Positions 34,939 through 43,785 of a DNA stretch of 64,000 bases are shown piece by piece (position 1 is the first letter of the stretch; every line of letters starts with the position of its first letter). Below the pieces are notes generated by a model. The model made no database searches. It saw nothing but the letters and a program-made list of their open reading frames with translations, and had not been told where the DNA came from. The position numbers and the translations under genes were made by a program. This stretch comes from Deltaproteobacteria bacterium. GTDB taxonomy: Bacteria > Myxococcota_A > Polyangia > Haliangiales > Haliangiaceae. The stretch is from NCBI GenBank assembly GCA_020630875.1, contig JAHDIH010000006.1:232808-296807 (forward strand). Direction: 5' to 3'.

Positions 34939-35322
34939 TTGGAACTCTCAACTTACATCCCAGCAGGGTTGGCTTTCGTGTTCGCGGTCGGGTTTACTTT
35001 ACTCTTCACCGCACTCGGAATGCTGATCGGTCCGAAACGTACTAACCCAATAAAGGCATCCCCGTTTGAATGCGGGATGGATCCCATTGGCTCACCACGG
35101 GGACGCTACTCTGTAAAATTTTACCAGATAGCGATCTTGTTTCTGGTGTTCGATATTGAGGCAGCGTTCATGTACCCATGGGCCATCAAATACAAAGAGT
35201 TGTCGGTATTGGCGGACGGTCAGATCATTCTTTTTGGCTTTGGTGAAATGCTGATGTTTGTTGCGGTGCTCGGTGTTGCGCTGACGTACGTCTGGAGAAA
35301 GAAGGCAATCGGATGGGACTAG
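34939..35322 (+). CDS. nuoA: NADH-quinone oxidoreductase subunit A
   Basis: 127 residues from a TTG. Membrane subunit of complex I with three helices. The family signature is intact: GPKRTNPIKASPFECGMDPIG, YSVKFYQIAILFLVFDIEAAF and the third helix ending in YVWRKKAIGWD. The conserved Cys in FECG is the one exposed near the quinone site in other species. It is the first gene of nuoABCDGHI. No Shine-Dalgarno precedes the TTG. It overlaps nuoB by 10 bp. Confidence 0.95.
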   Translation: MELSTYIPAGLAFVFAVGFTLLFTALGMLIGPKRTNPIKASPFECGMDPIGSPRGRYSVKFYQIAILFLVFDIEAAFMYPWAIKYKELSVLADGQIILFGFGEMLMFVAVLGVALTYVWRKKAIGWD

Positions 35323-35792
35323 AACTTGTAACCACTAAAGTAGAAGACGCAGCCAACTGGGGCCGAAAGTTTTCACTATTCACCTACCCATTTGTTACGG
35401 CCTGTTGTGGGATGGAGTTTATGTCCACTGCAGCTCCCAAGTACGACATTGCTCGATTCGGTGCTGAGTTTCCTCGGTTTTCTCCGCGGCAGTCTGACTT
35501 ACTGATGATTGTAGGAACGATTACCGAGAGGCAAGCGCCCGTACTCAAGAGAGTCTACGATCAAATGGCAGAACCGAAGTTCGTAATTGCGTTTGGCGTC
35601 TGTGCGTCCACAGGTGGTTTCTATCAAAACTACACCGCAATGCCTGGAGCCGATCAAGTCATCCCAGTCGACGTTTACATCCCCGGTTGTCCTCCGCGGC
35701 CCGAGCAAGTGCTAGATGGATTAATCATGCTCCAAAACAGAATCCAAGAAGGTCGCACTCACAACCAAGTTGATCTTCGGGCGGAAGGATAA
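35313..35792 (+). CDS. nuoB: NADH-quinone oxidoreductase subunit B
   Basis: 159 residues. Subunit holding the terminal 4Fe-4S cluster N2 that reduces quinone. All four ligands are visible: the tandem Cys in ACCGME, GVCASTGG and VYIPGCPPRPE. The YDIARFGAEFPRFSPRQSDLLM region is strongly family-like. The ATG at 35313 lies inside the end of nuoA, indicating translational coupling. Confidence 0.97.
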   Translation: MGLELVTTKVEDAANWGRKFSLFTYPFVTACCGMEFMSTAAPKYDIARFGAEFPRFSPRQSDLLMIVGTITERQAPVLKRVYDQMAEPKFVIAFGVCASTGGFYQNYTAMPGADQVIPVDVYIPGCPPRPEQVLDGLIMLQNRIQEGRTHNQVDLRAEG

Positions 35793-35796
35793 ACCC

Positions 35797-36291
35797 ATGG
35801 CAAAAATTGTAATAGATACGCTTATCAAAAAGTTCGGAGATGCTGTGAAAGACGGTTCCGCACTTGGTGATGAAGTCGCAATTGTCGATGCCGCCAAACT
35901 TGTGGAAGTGGCAACCTTTCTTAAAGAAGACGCAGCCATGGCATTCGATTCAGGAATGTTTGTGACGGCAACAGACAGGGCCTATCAAGATCAAAGCGTC
36001 CCACGCTTCGAAGTTCTTTTTCAGTTGCGGTCTTTACAAAAGCGTCATCGGATTCGTCTCAAAGTATTGGTCGAGGGCGAAAATCCCACGGTACCATCGC
36101 TGATGGGACTTTGGCCTTCGTTCAACTGGCAAGAGCGTGAAACCTACGACATGTACGGTATCAACTTTGAAGGCCACCCCGATTTACGAAGGATCTACAT
36201 GTACGAAGAATTTGTAGGCTACCCGCTTCGAAAAGATTACCCAAAAGACAAAAGGCAACCGCTTGTTCGGCGGGATGACTTGGTGAACTAA
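35797..36291 (+). CDS. nuoC: NADH-quinone oxidoreductase subunit C
   Basis: 164 residues from the ATG at 35797, preceded by GGAAGGAT at good spacing. It is the 30-kDa peripheral subunit. Its C-terminal signature is complete: SLMGLWPSFNWQERETYDMYGI, then GHPDLRRIYM and YPLRKDYP. The N-terminal half is less conserved, as usual. It overlaps nuoD by one base (TAATG). NuoC and NuoD are separate here, not fused as in E. coli. Confidence 0.95.
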   Translation: MAKIVIDTLIKKFGDAVKDGSALGDEVAIVDAAKLVEVATFLKEDAAMAFDSGMFVTATDRAYQDQSVPRFEVLFQLRSLQKRHRIRLKVLVEGENPTVPSLMGLWPSFNWQERETYDMYGINFEGHPDLRRIYMYEEFVGYPLRKDYPKDKRQPLVRRDDLVN

Positions 36292-37535
36292 TGACGGATA
36301 CGACCAAGACTATTGTCCTCGGACAAAAAAACGTGGAAGACCTCGATATTGAGCAGGTGCTACCCAATGAGCTGATGACCATCAACATGGGGCCTTCCCA
36401 TCCCGCGATGCATGGAACCGTAAGAATCGTTCTTACCGTCGATGGGGAAACCATCGTTGGAGCAGACATTCAACCTGGTTACTTGCATCGTGCCTTCGAA
36501 AAAGAATCAGAGTACGCCACTTACACGCAAGTATTTCCGTACACCGATCGGCTTAACTACGTGTCACCGATGATTAACAACTGCGGCTACGCAATGGCAG
36601 TTGAAAAAATCATGGGGCTTACTGATGCAATTCCGAAAAGGGCGGAGTACATCAGGACGATAGTAAGCGAGGTTTCTCGAATTACCGATCATCTCACGTG
36701 CGTCGGAGCGTCTGCGATGGAGCTTGGAGCTTTTACTCCGTTTCTCTACTTGATAAAAACTCGAGAGTGGCTCTACATGCTCCTGGAAGAGCTTAGCGGC
36801 GCCCGTCTGACTCATTCCTACGTTCGAATTGGTGGCGTGTCCAAAGACCTTCCGGAAGGTTGGGGAAACAAACTAGATGAAATCCTGACCAAAATCGAAG
36901 AGGTTAAAGACGAGAGCGTCAGGATGCTCACGAACAATAAAATCTTCCGTGGTAGAATGGACGGCGTAGGCGCGCTTAGTGCGGAGGAATCGATAGCCCT
37001 TGGCGTCACAGGACCATGCCTTCGCGCGGCGGGGGTTGACTACGACGTTCGAAAAGACTTTCCGTATTCGATTTACAACGAAGTGGATTTCGATGTTCCC
37101 GTTGGTACTACCGGCGATTGTTTTGATAGGTACCTAGTTCGATTCGCAGAACTTGATCAGTCCATCTCCATCATTCGTCAGTGTCTGGCAAAAATTCCCA
37201 ACGGCTTGATCATGGCAGAAGATCCTCGGGTTGCCCTTCCTGATAAGGGAGAGGCTTACAACACCATCGAAGGTATGATTCGACATTTCAAACACATCGT
37301 CGACGGAATTCGTGTTCCTCCTGGTGAAGCGTACACCTTCATTGAGGGAGGCAACGGCGAACTCGGGTTCTTCATCGTAGCCGATGGCACTGGCAGACCT
37401 TACAAGTGTTACTGCAGAGCTCCTTCTTTTGTAAATCTCAACTCCGTTCACAGACTAATTGACGGCGCGCTAATCTCCGACGTGGTTCCCATTTTTGGGA
37501 TGATCAACATGATCGGTGGGGAGTGCGACAAGTAG
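36291..37535 (+). CDS. nuoD: NADH-quinone oxidoreductase subunit D
   Basis: 414 residues. The 49-kDa subunit that forms the quinone pocket with NuoB. Key motifs are NMGPSHPAMHGTVRIVL with the quinone-site His, then GYLHRAFEK, YTDRLNYVSP, ARLTHSYVRIGGV and YDVRKDFPYSIY. An IGGECDK tail replaces the usual DPVFGEVDR. Length and order are typical. Coupled to nuoC upstream, and 7 bp before nuoG downstream. Confidence 0.96.
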   Translation: MTDTTKTIVLGQKNVEDLDIEQVLPNELMTINMGPSHPAMHGTVRIVLTVDGETIVGADIQPGYLHRAFEKESEYATYTQVFPYTDRLNYVSPMINNCGYAMAVEKIMGLTDAIPKRAEYIRTIVSEVSRITDHLTCVGASAMELGAFTPFLYLIKTREWLYMLLEELSGARLTHSYVRIGGVSKDLPEGWGNKLDEILTKIEEVKDESVRMLTNNKIFRGRMDGVGALSAEESIALGVTGPCLRAAGVDYDVRKDFPYSIYNEVDFDVPVGTTGDCFDRYLVRFAELDQSISIIRQCLAKIPNGLIMAEDPRVALPDKGEAYNTIEGMIRHFKHIVDGIRVPPGEAYTFIEGGNGELGFFIVADGTGRPYKCYCRAPSFVNLNSVHRLIDGALISDVVPIFGMINMIGGECDK

Positions 37536-37542
37536 GAACGTT

Positions 37543-39126
37543 ATGACCACCGAAAACGAAACAGAAATAGAAAAACCTAAGACTCCTGAGGGCATGGTTG
37601 CCATCACAGTTGATGGCGCAGATGTTGTCGTACCTGAAGGGACTAACGTTCTGGAAGCGGCCAAAGAAGTTGGTGTGGACATTAGCGCGTTTTGCTACCA
37701 CCCAGGACTTTCCATTGCAGCATGTTGTCGGCAGTGCCTTGTTAGCATCGATGGCGTTGGCAAACTTCAACCCTCTTGCCAAAACACCGTTCGCGAGGGC
37801 ATGGTTGTCCACACTAAGGACGAACGTTCTACAGTAGCTAGAAAGCAGATGCTTGAGTTTACGCTTCTCAACCATCCGATCGATTGTCCCATTTGTGACA
37901 AAGCTGGGGAGTGCACCCTTCAAAAGAACTATTTTGAAAACAACAACGAGGCTTCACGCGTTGACGTCGTGAAAGTAAGAAAACCAAAAGTGGTCGACCT
38001 TGGACCTACCATTGTCTTGGATGCAGAACGTTGCATTCTTTGCACGCGCTGCATTCGCGTGTGCGACGAAGTTGCTGGAGAGCATCAGCTCGAGATGAGT
38101 AATCGAGGAGATCATGAAGAATTGGGAACGGCCCCTGGTGCTGTGTTAGACAACCCGTATTCTCTCAATACGGTGGATGTTTGTCCGGTAGGCGCACTAA
38201 CGTCTAAAGACTTCCGATTCACCATGCGCGCATGGGAACTTATGACAACCGACTCGGTATGCACTGGTTGTTCTACTGGTTGTAACGTGGAAGTACACCA
38301 CAAAGACAACCGAGTTTGGCGTATCATTCCTCGCCACAATGCAGAAGTAAACGATTACTGGATGTGCGACGAAGGTCGAACGACTTACAAGTCTCTCAAA
38401 GAGGGACGTCTTGCAACACCAACCGTAGATGGTCTTCCTGCAAAGTGGGATAAGGCTATTGCCCACGCTGCATCTCTCGTTAAGAGTTGGGACGCGGAAA
38501 CTACCGCAGTATTGTTCTCGGCGAAGAGTACCAACGAAGACAACTTCGCTTTGGCGTCCATGGCGGAAACTCTTGTTGGTGCCAAAAAATGGGTGGTCGG
38601 TACCGATGATAGGCCTCATCGAGCCGATGACATCCTAAGAGACAAAGACACCAACGCGAATCGTGCTGGAGCCGTTGCAATCTCGGGTGCGAACTTTGTT
38701 TCTGCCAGTGATTTGCCAGAGCAGTTAACAGCAGGTGGAATTACTCATGTGATCGGGTTAGGAATTGACCTGGTCAACCTTCCGCCGGAAATCAAAGCGA
38801 TTGCTATTGCATCTCACGATGGTGCTTCAGTGAAGCGCGCCGAAGTTTCTCTTCCGTCTCTTGATTGGGCAGAAGTTGATGGCACTATCGTCAATCGAAA
38901 AAATATGGTGCAGCGACTTCGTAGTGCCGTTTCAGGACCAGCTGGGTCTCGCGCGGGGTGGCGAATTATTGGCGACCTAGCCAAAGAGCTGGGGAAGGAC
39001 TCTAAAGCAACTACGGCGGAAGAAGTCTTTAAAGAGCTCAGTGCCTCGGTAGACTTAGCCAACGGTGCGGCATGGGGCGGAATTACCAAGACGGTACAAC
39101 TCAGATTCTCAGGCTCGAGGGGATAG
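37543..39126 (+). CDS. nuoG: NADH-quinone oxidoreductase subunit G
   Basis: 527 residues, shorter than many NuoG proteins (which reach 680-900), mainly because the molybdopterin-like part is reduced. The N-terminal 2Fe-2S domain has FCYHPGLSIAACCRQCLV. It is followed by the His/Cys motif HPIDCPICDKAGECTLQ, then CILCTRCIRVC and VDVCPVGAL. After these, CTGCSTGCNVEV and YWMCDEGR give the four cysteines of the extra N7 cluster. The ATG at 37543 has an AGGAA Shine-Dalgarno. nuoE and nuoF, normally between nuoD and nuoG, are missing here. Confidence 0.93.
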   Translation: MTTENETEIEKPKTPEGMVAITVDGADVVVPEGTNVLEAAKEVGVDISAFCYHPGLSIAACCRQCLVSIDGVGKLQPSCQNTVREGMVVHTKDERSTVARKQMLEFTLLNHPIDCPICDKAGECTLQKNYFENNNEASRVDVVKVRKPKVVDLGPTIVLDAERCILCTRCIRVCDEVAGEHQLEMSNRGDHEELGTAPGAVLDNPYSLNTVDVCPVGALTSKDFRFTMRAWELMTTDSVCTGCSTGCNVEVHHKDNRVWRIIPRHNAEVNDYWMCDEGRTTYKSLKEGRLATPTVDGLPAKWDKAIAHAASLVKSWDAETTAVLFSAKSTNEDNFALASMAETLVGAKKWVVGTDDRPHRADDILRDKDTNANRAGAVAISGANFVSASDLPEQLTAGGITHVIGLGIDLVNLPPEIKAIAIASHDGASVKRAEVSLPSLDWAEVDGTIVNRKNMVQRLRSAVSGPAGSRAGWRIIGDLAKELGKDSKATTAEEVFKELSASVDLANGAAWGGITKTVQLRFSGSRG

Positions 39127-39128
39127 CG

Positions 39129-40442
39129 ATGAAATCACGTAATATTCAATGGCTTCTGCTGTCCGTAGTTGTTTTCATGGCAGCAGGCTGCGGGCATGTA
39201 CCTGAAACAGCCGACGCAGAATGGACCTACAGAATTCTCAACTGGCCTGGAACCAAATGGCTAATAGTCATTTTGGGACTTGTGATGCCGATGGCTTCGC
39301 TTTTGACTTGGGCCGAACGTCGCCAAAGCGCGATGATGCAAGATAGGTTGGGACCTAATCGCGCCAACATTGGTCCGTTCAGGTTGCTGGGGATTCCGCA
39401 CTTCATCGCGGATGCTTTGAAGATGATCAAGAAAGAAGATTTTGTGCCGGAGAATGCGCACAAAATTCTTTTTGGACTTGCACCGATTCTTTCGCTAGCG
39501 CCGGTCATGATTGCCTTTTCTATCATCCCATTCGGCCCAACTCTCTTCCCAGATGACTTGGGAACCGTTTTGGGGTCTGAGCAAATGTACGAGCTGAAAC
39601 AGAATGGCGAAGGTATTCGAATGCAAATGTTTCAGGTCGAGTTTGGTCTGATTTTCTATTTCGCAATTCTCACCATTGCTAACTACGGTGCCACCATCGC
39701 TGGCTGGGCGAGTTATAATAAGTGGGCGCTCCTTGGTGGACTTCGTGCTTCCTCGCAAATGATGTCGTACGAAGTGTCTATGGGACTATCCCTTGTAGGT
39801 GTGTTTTTGGTCTTTGGTACTTTGGAGCCTGGAGCAATGGTGGACTACGGTGCGTATCATACCGTTGATGCTGCCACCGGCTTCCATCAAGGATGGAAAG
39901 CGTCCAACCCGATCAACTGGGGCTGGGCATGGCAACCCCTTGCACTACTATTGTTCTTTATTGCGGCTCTTGCGGAAACCAAACGTGCTCCGTTTGATAT
40001 TCCTGAAGGCGAACCCGAAATTATCGGCTATTTTGTCGAATATTCTGGAATGCGTTGGGGAATGTTCTTCCTTGCAGAGTTTATTGAAATTGTGTTTATC
40101 AGTGCGATTCTCGCTACCGTCTTCTTTGGTGGTTGGCAATTCCCATTCTTGGATCCTGATGGGTTCCGTTGGGGGGGAATAATGAATATTCAGACAGGAT
40201 TAATGGAGGGCGGTCAATTCTTGGCGATGCCACATTGGTTGGTCTTCTTGATTCAGTTTGCAACCTTTGGAATAAAACTTGTCTTTTTCTGTTGGCTGCA
40301 GTTGGCCATTAGATGGACGCTTCCAAGGTTCCGCGGCGATCAACTGATGGAGCTGGGATGGAAGCGTTTGCTCCCTCTAGCACTACTGAATATTATGATA
40401 ACAGCCGGGCTTATGTTGCTCGTTTACAAGTACATGCACTAG
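39129..40442 (+). CDS. nuoH: NADH-quinone oxidoreductase subunit H with lipoprotein-like N-terminus
   Basis: 437 residues, against about 325-350 in most species. The core is normal: LTWAERRQSAMMQDRLGPNRANIGP near the quinone entrance, AETKRAPFDIPEGEPEIIGYFVEYSGMRWG split across helices 5-6, and a total of about eight or nine helices. Before the first regular helix there is an extra segment, MKSRNIQWLLLSVVVFMAAGC, with the form of a type II signal peptide (AAGC lipobox, Cys 21). A loop insertion also occurs around residues 140-165. Second-to-last gene of the cluster. Confidence 0.92.
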   Translation: MKSRNIQWLLLSVVVFMAAGCGHVPETADAEWTYRILNWPGTKWLIVILGLVMPMASLLTWAERRQSAMMQDRLGPNRANIGPFRLLGIPHFIADALKMIKKEDFVPENAHKILFGLAPILSLAPVMIAFSIIPFGPTLFPDDLGTVLGSEQMYELKQNGEGIRMQMFQVEFGLIFYFAILTIANYGATIAGWASYNKWALLGGLRASSQMMSYEVSMGLSLVGVFLVFGTLEPGAMVDYGAYHTVDAATGFHQGWKASNPINWGWAWQPLALLLFFIAALAETKRAPFDIPEGEPEIIGYFVEYSGMRWGMFFLAEFIEIVFISAILATVFFGGWQFPFLDPDGFRWGGIMNIQTGLMEGGQFLAMPHWLVFLIQFATFGIKLVFFCWLQLAIRWTLPRFRGDQLMELGWKRLLPLALLNIMITAGLMLLVYKYMH

Positions 40443-40451
40443 GAGACCACC

Positions 40452-41072
40452 ATGGCACACGCACCAGCACCAACAGCAAATAACGATGGACCAGTAGTCC
40501 TTCGTGAGTCAAAAGAGAACCCCGGCGTACGAACGGTACAAGTGGTTCGTCCTGAAGAAGAGGATGCCAGTTACATCACTGCCACAATCAAAGGGCTTGG
40601 TATTACCGTAAGTCACTTTGCAAAGAATCTTGCGAAAGTGGCGACCGGCAGACGCTCTAGTAGCATGGTAGAGACCATAAACTATCCCGAGGAAACCATT
40701 CCTTATCCAAAACGGAATCGAGGACTGCACCGTTTGATGCAACGGGATGACGGCAACGTTCGCTGCGTGGCTTGCATGTGTTGCCCGACGGTTTGTCCCG
40801 CCGATTGCATAACGATTATTCCGGCAGAAACTGATGATGCTGGGATTGAAAAGTATCCTGCTCGGTTCGAGATTGACGAACTTCGTTGCGTCGTTTGCGG
40901 ACTTTGCGTGGAAGCCTGTCCTTGCGATGCCATTCGTATGGATACAGGAATGCACGCCCTTCCTTCAGAAACGAGGGCTGGTGGCATCATGACCAAGGAA
41001 AAGATGTTGGAGCTTGGAGCGCCGTCTACCGCGGTGCAAGGTGGTTCGGGTCCTTCCTGGAAAGACGAGTAG
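40452..41072 (+). CDS. nuoI: NADH-quinone oxidoreductase subunit I
   Basis: 206 residues. Carries clusters N6a and N6b that pass electrons towards NuoB. The two ferredoxin motifs are CVACMCCPTVCPADC and CVVCGLCVEACPCDA, both complete. The N-terminus has about 35 extra hydrophilic residues, and the C-terminal tail is Gly/Ser-rich. AGGAG at the right distance makes the ATG at 40452 secure. The nuo cluster stops here; nuoJKLMN are not in the window. Confidence 0.95.
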   Translation: MAHAPAPTANNDGPVVLRESKENPGVRTVQVVRPEEEDASYITATIKGLGITVSHFAKNLAKVATGRRSSSMVETINYPEETIPYPKRNRGLHRLMQRDDGNVRCVACMCCPTVCPADCITIIPAETDDAGIEKYPARFEIDELRCVVCGLCVEACPCDAIRMDTGMHALPSETRAGGIMTKEKMLELGAPSTAVQGGSGPSWKDE

Positions 41073-41092
41073 TCGCTCGTTAGGCTTTCCTC

Positions 41093-41215
41093 TCGCGGCG
41101 TTACGCGAGGCCTCGTGTACGGTCGTACATGTCGGCTTCCTCGGATTTCACCCAAGCTCGCAAGCCTTGCGATAGAAATAGCCTACCTTCGCTAGGGATT
41201 GGCGGGTTGGTTGCG
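41093..41215. repeat. Structured intergenic repeat, copy A
   Basis: Intergenic element after nuoI related to the copies at 63804-64000. Hairpin 1 is CTCGCG (41093-41098) with CGCGAG (41105-41110). Hairpin 2 is TGTAC (41117-41121) GGTC GTACA (41126-41130). After these come the shared words ATTTCACCCAAGCTCGC, AAGCCTTG, CTTCGCT and GGCGGGTTGG in the same order as in copy B. The stems differ in sequence between copies but stay paired. Confidence 0.75.
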
Positions 41216-41242
41216 TGGCTGCAGGTCTAGGTTCTGGTTCGG

Positions 41243-41272
41243 TTGGTCGCGTTTCGACTTTCTTGGTAGACT
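41243..41272 (+). promoter_or_regulatory. Candidate promoter for 41279 gene
   Basis: TTGGTC (41243-41248), an 18-nt spacer and TAGACT (41267-41272), which ends 6 nt before the GTG start. The predicted transcript is leaderless. Confidence 0.5.
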
Positions 41273-41278
41273 TCGTCT

Positions 41279-41974
41279 GTGGGGGAATCTAACGATGAGG
41301 TAGTTACTACGACTACCGTTGTAGTAACGGAGACAACGGTCGATGGGGTTACGGAAGTGGCGCAAACCAAGACTGTCAATGGCCACAAGATTTTTGAATT
41401 TCATAATCGGGCTGGTTCAAGCTACATCAATAGGGACGTAACTGACAGAATCGAAGAGTTTGCGTGGAGTAGGTTTGCCGAGAAACACCATGGTCTCTAC
41501 GATAGCCGTCAGCGAATCTTGCAAATTGTGACGGAACGCTATCGCTTTCAAGCACGACCCGTCTACGACACTCTCCACGATACTTGGCACACTGAACTGA
41601 GGCTTTGGTTCGAGCAGCCTCTTACGGTTACGTTGAAGTTGCGGTCGGAAAGTGAATTTTTTACGCAACTTGGCAAGGCATTAGGCCGCCAAGATGTTGA
41701 AGTAGGGCATGACGAGTTTGACGAAAACTTTGTCGTAAAAGGGAAAGACGAACGGCGTCTAAAAGAAATATTTTCGAGCGATACGTGCAAGCAAGTTTTG
41801 GCCATAGCGAAAAACTACGAAGTTGAAATTGTCGACGAAGGAATTTTTGTTGTCTATCCCGACTTTCTTTTGCAAGCATCAGAAATTCACCGCATGTACG
41901 AGCTGGTTGGCGAATTAGCGAATGCCATGCTTGCCCACAGAGATGCCGGTAATCCGGCTGGTATCTACAGATGA
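41279..41974 (+). CDS. Conserved hypothetical protein, DUF3137-like C-terminal pattern
   Basis: 231 residues. The first 35 are Thr/Val-rich and probably flexible. The body starts with an IEEFAWSRFAEKHHG helix, continues with a strand region HDTWHTELRLWFEQPLTVTLKLRSES, and ends with HDEFDENFVVKGKDERRLKEIF and VDEGIFVVYPDF. The FDxxFxVxGxD...G element followed by a strand recalls the end of DUF3137-type proteins, but I would not assign the family firmly. No signal peptide or membrane helix. The GTG is supported by a TAGACT hexamer 6 nt upstream. Confidence 0.6.
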   Translation: MGESNDEVVTTTTVVVTETTVDGVTEVAQTKTVNGHKIFEFHNRAGSSYINRDVTDRIEEFAWSRFAEKHHGLYDSRQRILQIVTERYRFQARPVYDTLHDTWHTELRLWFEQPLTVTLKLRSESEFFTQLGKALGRQDVEVGHDEFDENFVVKGKDERRLKEIFSSDTCKQVLAIAKNYEVEIVDEGIFVVYPDFLLQASEIHRMYELVGELANAMLAHRDAGNPAGIYR

Positions 41975-42076
41975 GAAAGCAATGAGTACCTGGGGGCAAA
42001 GCTAAGTAGGATAGACGGTATTTCTACTGGATAGTCAGCGCTGTTGGTGCGTCAACGATTTGCGGAGGATCGTGCT

Positions 42077-42421
42077 ATGATTTCAAGTATGACTCATCGA
42101 TCGGTTTGGGCAGTTTTAGGATTAACCATTGTCACTTTTGGCTTTTATTCGATCTACTGGTTGGTCGTGACTAAAAACGAACTCAATCTGGGGATTCAGT
42201 CGGAACATAAGGTACCAACAGCTTGGCTGGTGATTGTTCCTTTCGCCAACCTCTATTGGTATTGGAAATACTGTAAAGCAGCCGAAATTCGGTGCGGCAT
42301 AGAGGCTATGGCATCATTTCTAATCTTTTTGTTCGCCGGATTTGTCGGAATGCTTTACTTACAATACAAGTTTAACCAAGCAGCTCCTCCCGCAGTGATG
42401 GCGCAAGCCCGCGTGGTTTGA
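42077..42421 (+). CDS. DUF4234 membrane protein
   Basis: 114 residues from the ATG at 42077, which has GGAGG 8 nt upstream. The pattern VWAVLGLTIVTFGFYSIYW with a following charged NELN segment is the DUF4234 hallmark. A second helix pair (WLVIVPFANLYWYWKY, then MASFLIFLFAGFVGMLYLQY) and an NQ-rich tail complete the domain. Inner-membrane location. Function unknown for the family. Confidence 0.75.
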   Translation: MISSMTHRSVWAVLGLTIVTFGFYSIYWLVVTKNELNLGIQSEHKVPTAWLVIVPFANLYWYWKYCKAAEIRCGIEAMASFLIFLFAGFVGMLYLQYKFNQAAPPAVMAQARVV

Positions 42422-42533
42422 CTTTGTTACTCATGTAGGTGCGACGGCGTGCGAGTGGGCACAGTTTAGGACTAATGCGGGGAATTTATCCCTCGTTGAT
42501 TTACGTAGTTGGTTCTAAAGAATAAGATCTGGT

Positions 42534-43391
42534 ATGCGATTTTTGGGAGTAATGGGGCTTGGTGTAATGGTAGCTTGTGGAACGGATTCTGGCGAAGGAC
42601 AAGAGCCGCCACAAGACGGTTACAATGAGTTAATTTCTGTTGGTTTTACGGTCGAGCCGGGCGGTGAGCCGTACCGATGCGCATCGAAGACGATTACCAA
42701 AGATACCTATATTTCATCGCTACGGGCAATTTCACCCGAAGGCGCTCATCACTCGGTGGTTTCCATTACCGACACGCCAATGGGGGCGGACGGAGAGGGC
42801 GATTGCACTTCCGCTGATATAGGTCACCAAATGATTTATGGCGCTGGGGTCAAGTCTTCCGACCTGACACTGCCTGACGGGGTGGCGATTAAAGTTGCCG
42901 CGGGATCTCAGTTGCAACTCAACGCCCATCTATTCAACGCTTCTGACGAAGCATTACAAGGACGATCTGGTGTTTCGTTTAAGGAAGTTGAGCCAGCAGC
43001 GGTAGAGCACGAAGCGGCGTTTGCGTTTGCTGGAAACTTTGATTTTACTTTGAATGACATGGCCGCACCACAAACCGTCACAACTACCTGTGAAGTGAGT
43101 GACCCCGCCACAGTCGTCGCGATATTACCTCATATGCATCAGCTTGGCACTCATATGAAAATCGAGCGAACGAGTGGGGCGGTGCTGCTCGATGAAGATT
43201 TCGACTTTTATGAGCAAGAGATATTTTCAGTGAACAACATCACTCTTGCTGCGAACGAAACATTCTCCATCACGTGCACTTACGAAAATACAACGGGATT
43301 ACCGGTGTCCTTCGGTGACAGTTCGTTGAGTGAAATGTGCGTTGGCGGACTATTTCTCTATCCTCGCACTGCCGAAGTTACATGTGACTAG
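42534..43391 (+). CDS. Lipoprotein related to copper type II ascorbate-dependent monooxygenases
   Basis: 285 residues. The N-terminus MRFLGVMGLGVMVAC with MVAC is a lipoprotein signal. The mature part resembles the PHM-type monooxygenase fold. EGAHHSVV (about 64-71) provides a His pair for the first copper site and LNAHLFN (about 127) a further His. PHMHQLGTHM (about 199) supplies the His-x-His of the second site, and SEMCVGG near the end has the Met ligand. These positions suggest that both copper sites are conserved, so it may hydroxylate a small substrate at the cell surface. TAAGAT ends 5 nt before the ATG. Confidence 0.75.
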   Translation: MRFLGVMGLGVMVACGTDSGEGQEPPQDGYNELISVGFTVEPGGEPYRCASKTITKDTYISSLRAISPEGAHHSVVSITDTPMGADGEGDCTSADIGHQMIYGAGVKSSDLTLPDGVAIKVAAGSQLQLNAHLFNASDEALQGRSGVSFKEVEPAAVEHEAAFAFAGNFDFTLNDMAAPQTVTTTCEVSDPATVVAILPHMHQLGTHMKIERTSGAVLLDEDFDFYEQEIFSVNNITLAANETFSITCTYENTTGLPVSFGDSSLSEMCVGGLFLYPRTAEVTCD

Positions 43392-43402
43392 CAGCCGCAA
43401 AA

Positions 43403-43699
43403 ATGGGGTACGAATATCGGTTTACCATTGTTGAACGTGATCTTGCTCAATTGCGACTTAGTCCGCGAATAAAAACGGTGGTAGGAATCCTTAGTGCCGC
43501 TCCTAAATTGATCAGCTACGACGACAAACAATACGTCTACGACAGTGGACATCCCGAATGGCCTAACACGGTTCATGTGGAAGACGAATACCTGTGGGTG
43601 ACCCTTTCTGGTCGGGACAAAGAGTCTTGGCAGCTCATCGACTATCTCTATCGTTCGCTTCTAGATCTATGCGGAAGAGTCGAGATTAGCGAAGGTTAA
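43403..43699 (+). CDS. Hypothetical protein, 98 residues
   Basis: A soluble small protein with an alternating strand/helix pattern: YEYRFTIVERDLAQLRLSPR, then TVHVEDEYLWVTLSGRD and a helix SWQLIDYLYRSLLDLCG. No family is recognised. It starts 11 bp after the copper-monooxygenase-like gene in the same direction, so it is probably in the same transcript. No signal peptide. Confidence 0.55.
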   Translation: MGYEYRFTIVERDLAQLRLSPRIKTVVGILSAAPKLISYDDKQYVYDSGHPEWPNTVHVEDEYLWVTLSGRDKESWQLIDYLYRSLLDLCGRVEISEG

Positions 43700-43785
43700 G
43701 CGACCAATGCTGGAAGTAATAGTATTCCAATCCAGCACTCAATGCATTCAATTGCCCACAGCTACCGTCTGCAAACAGGGCTTAG

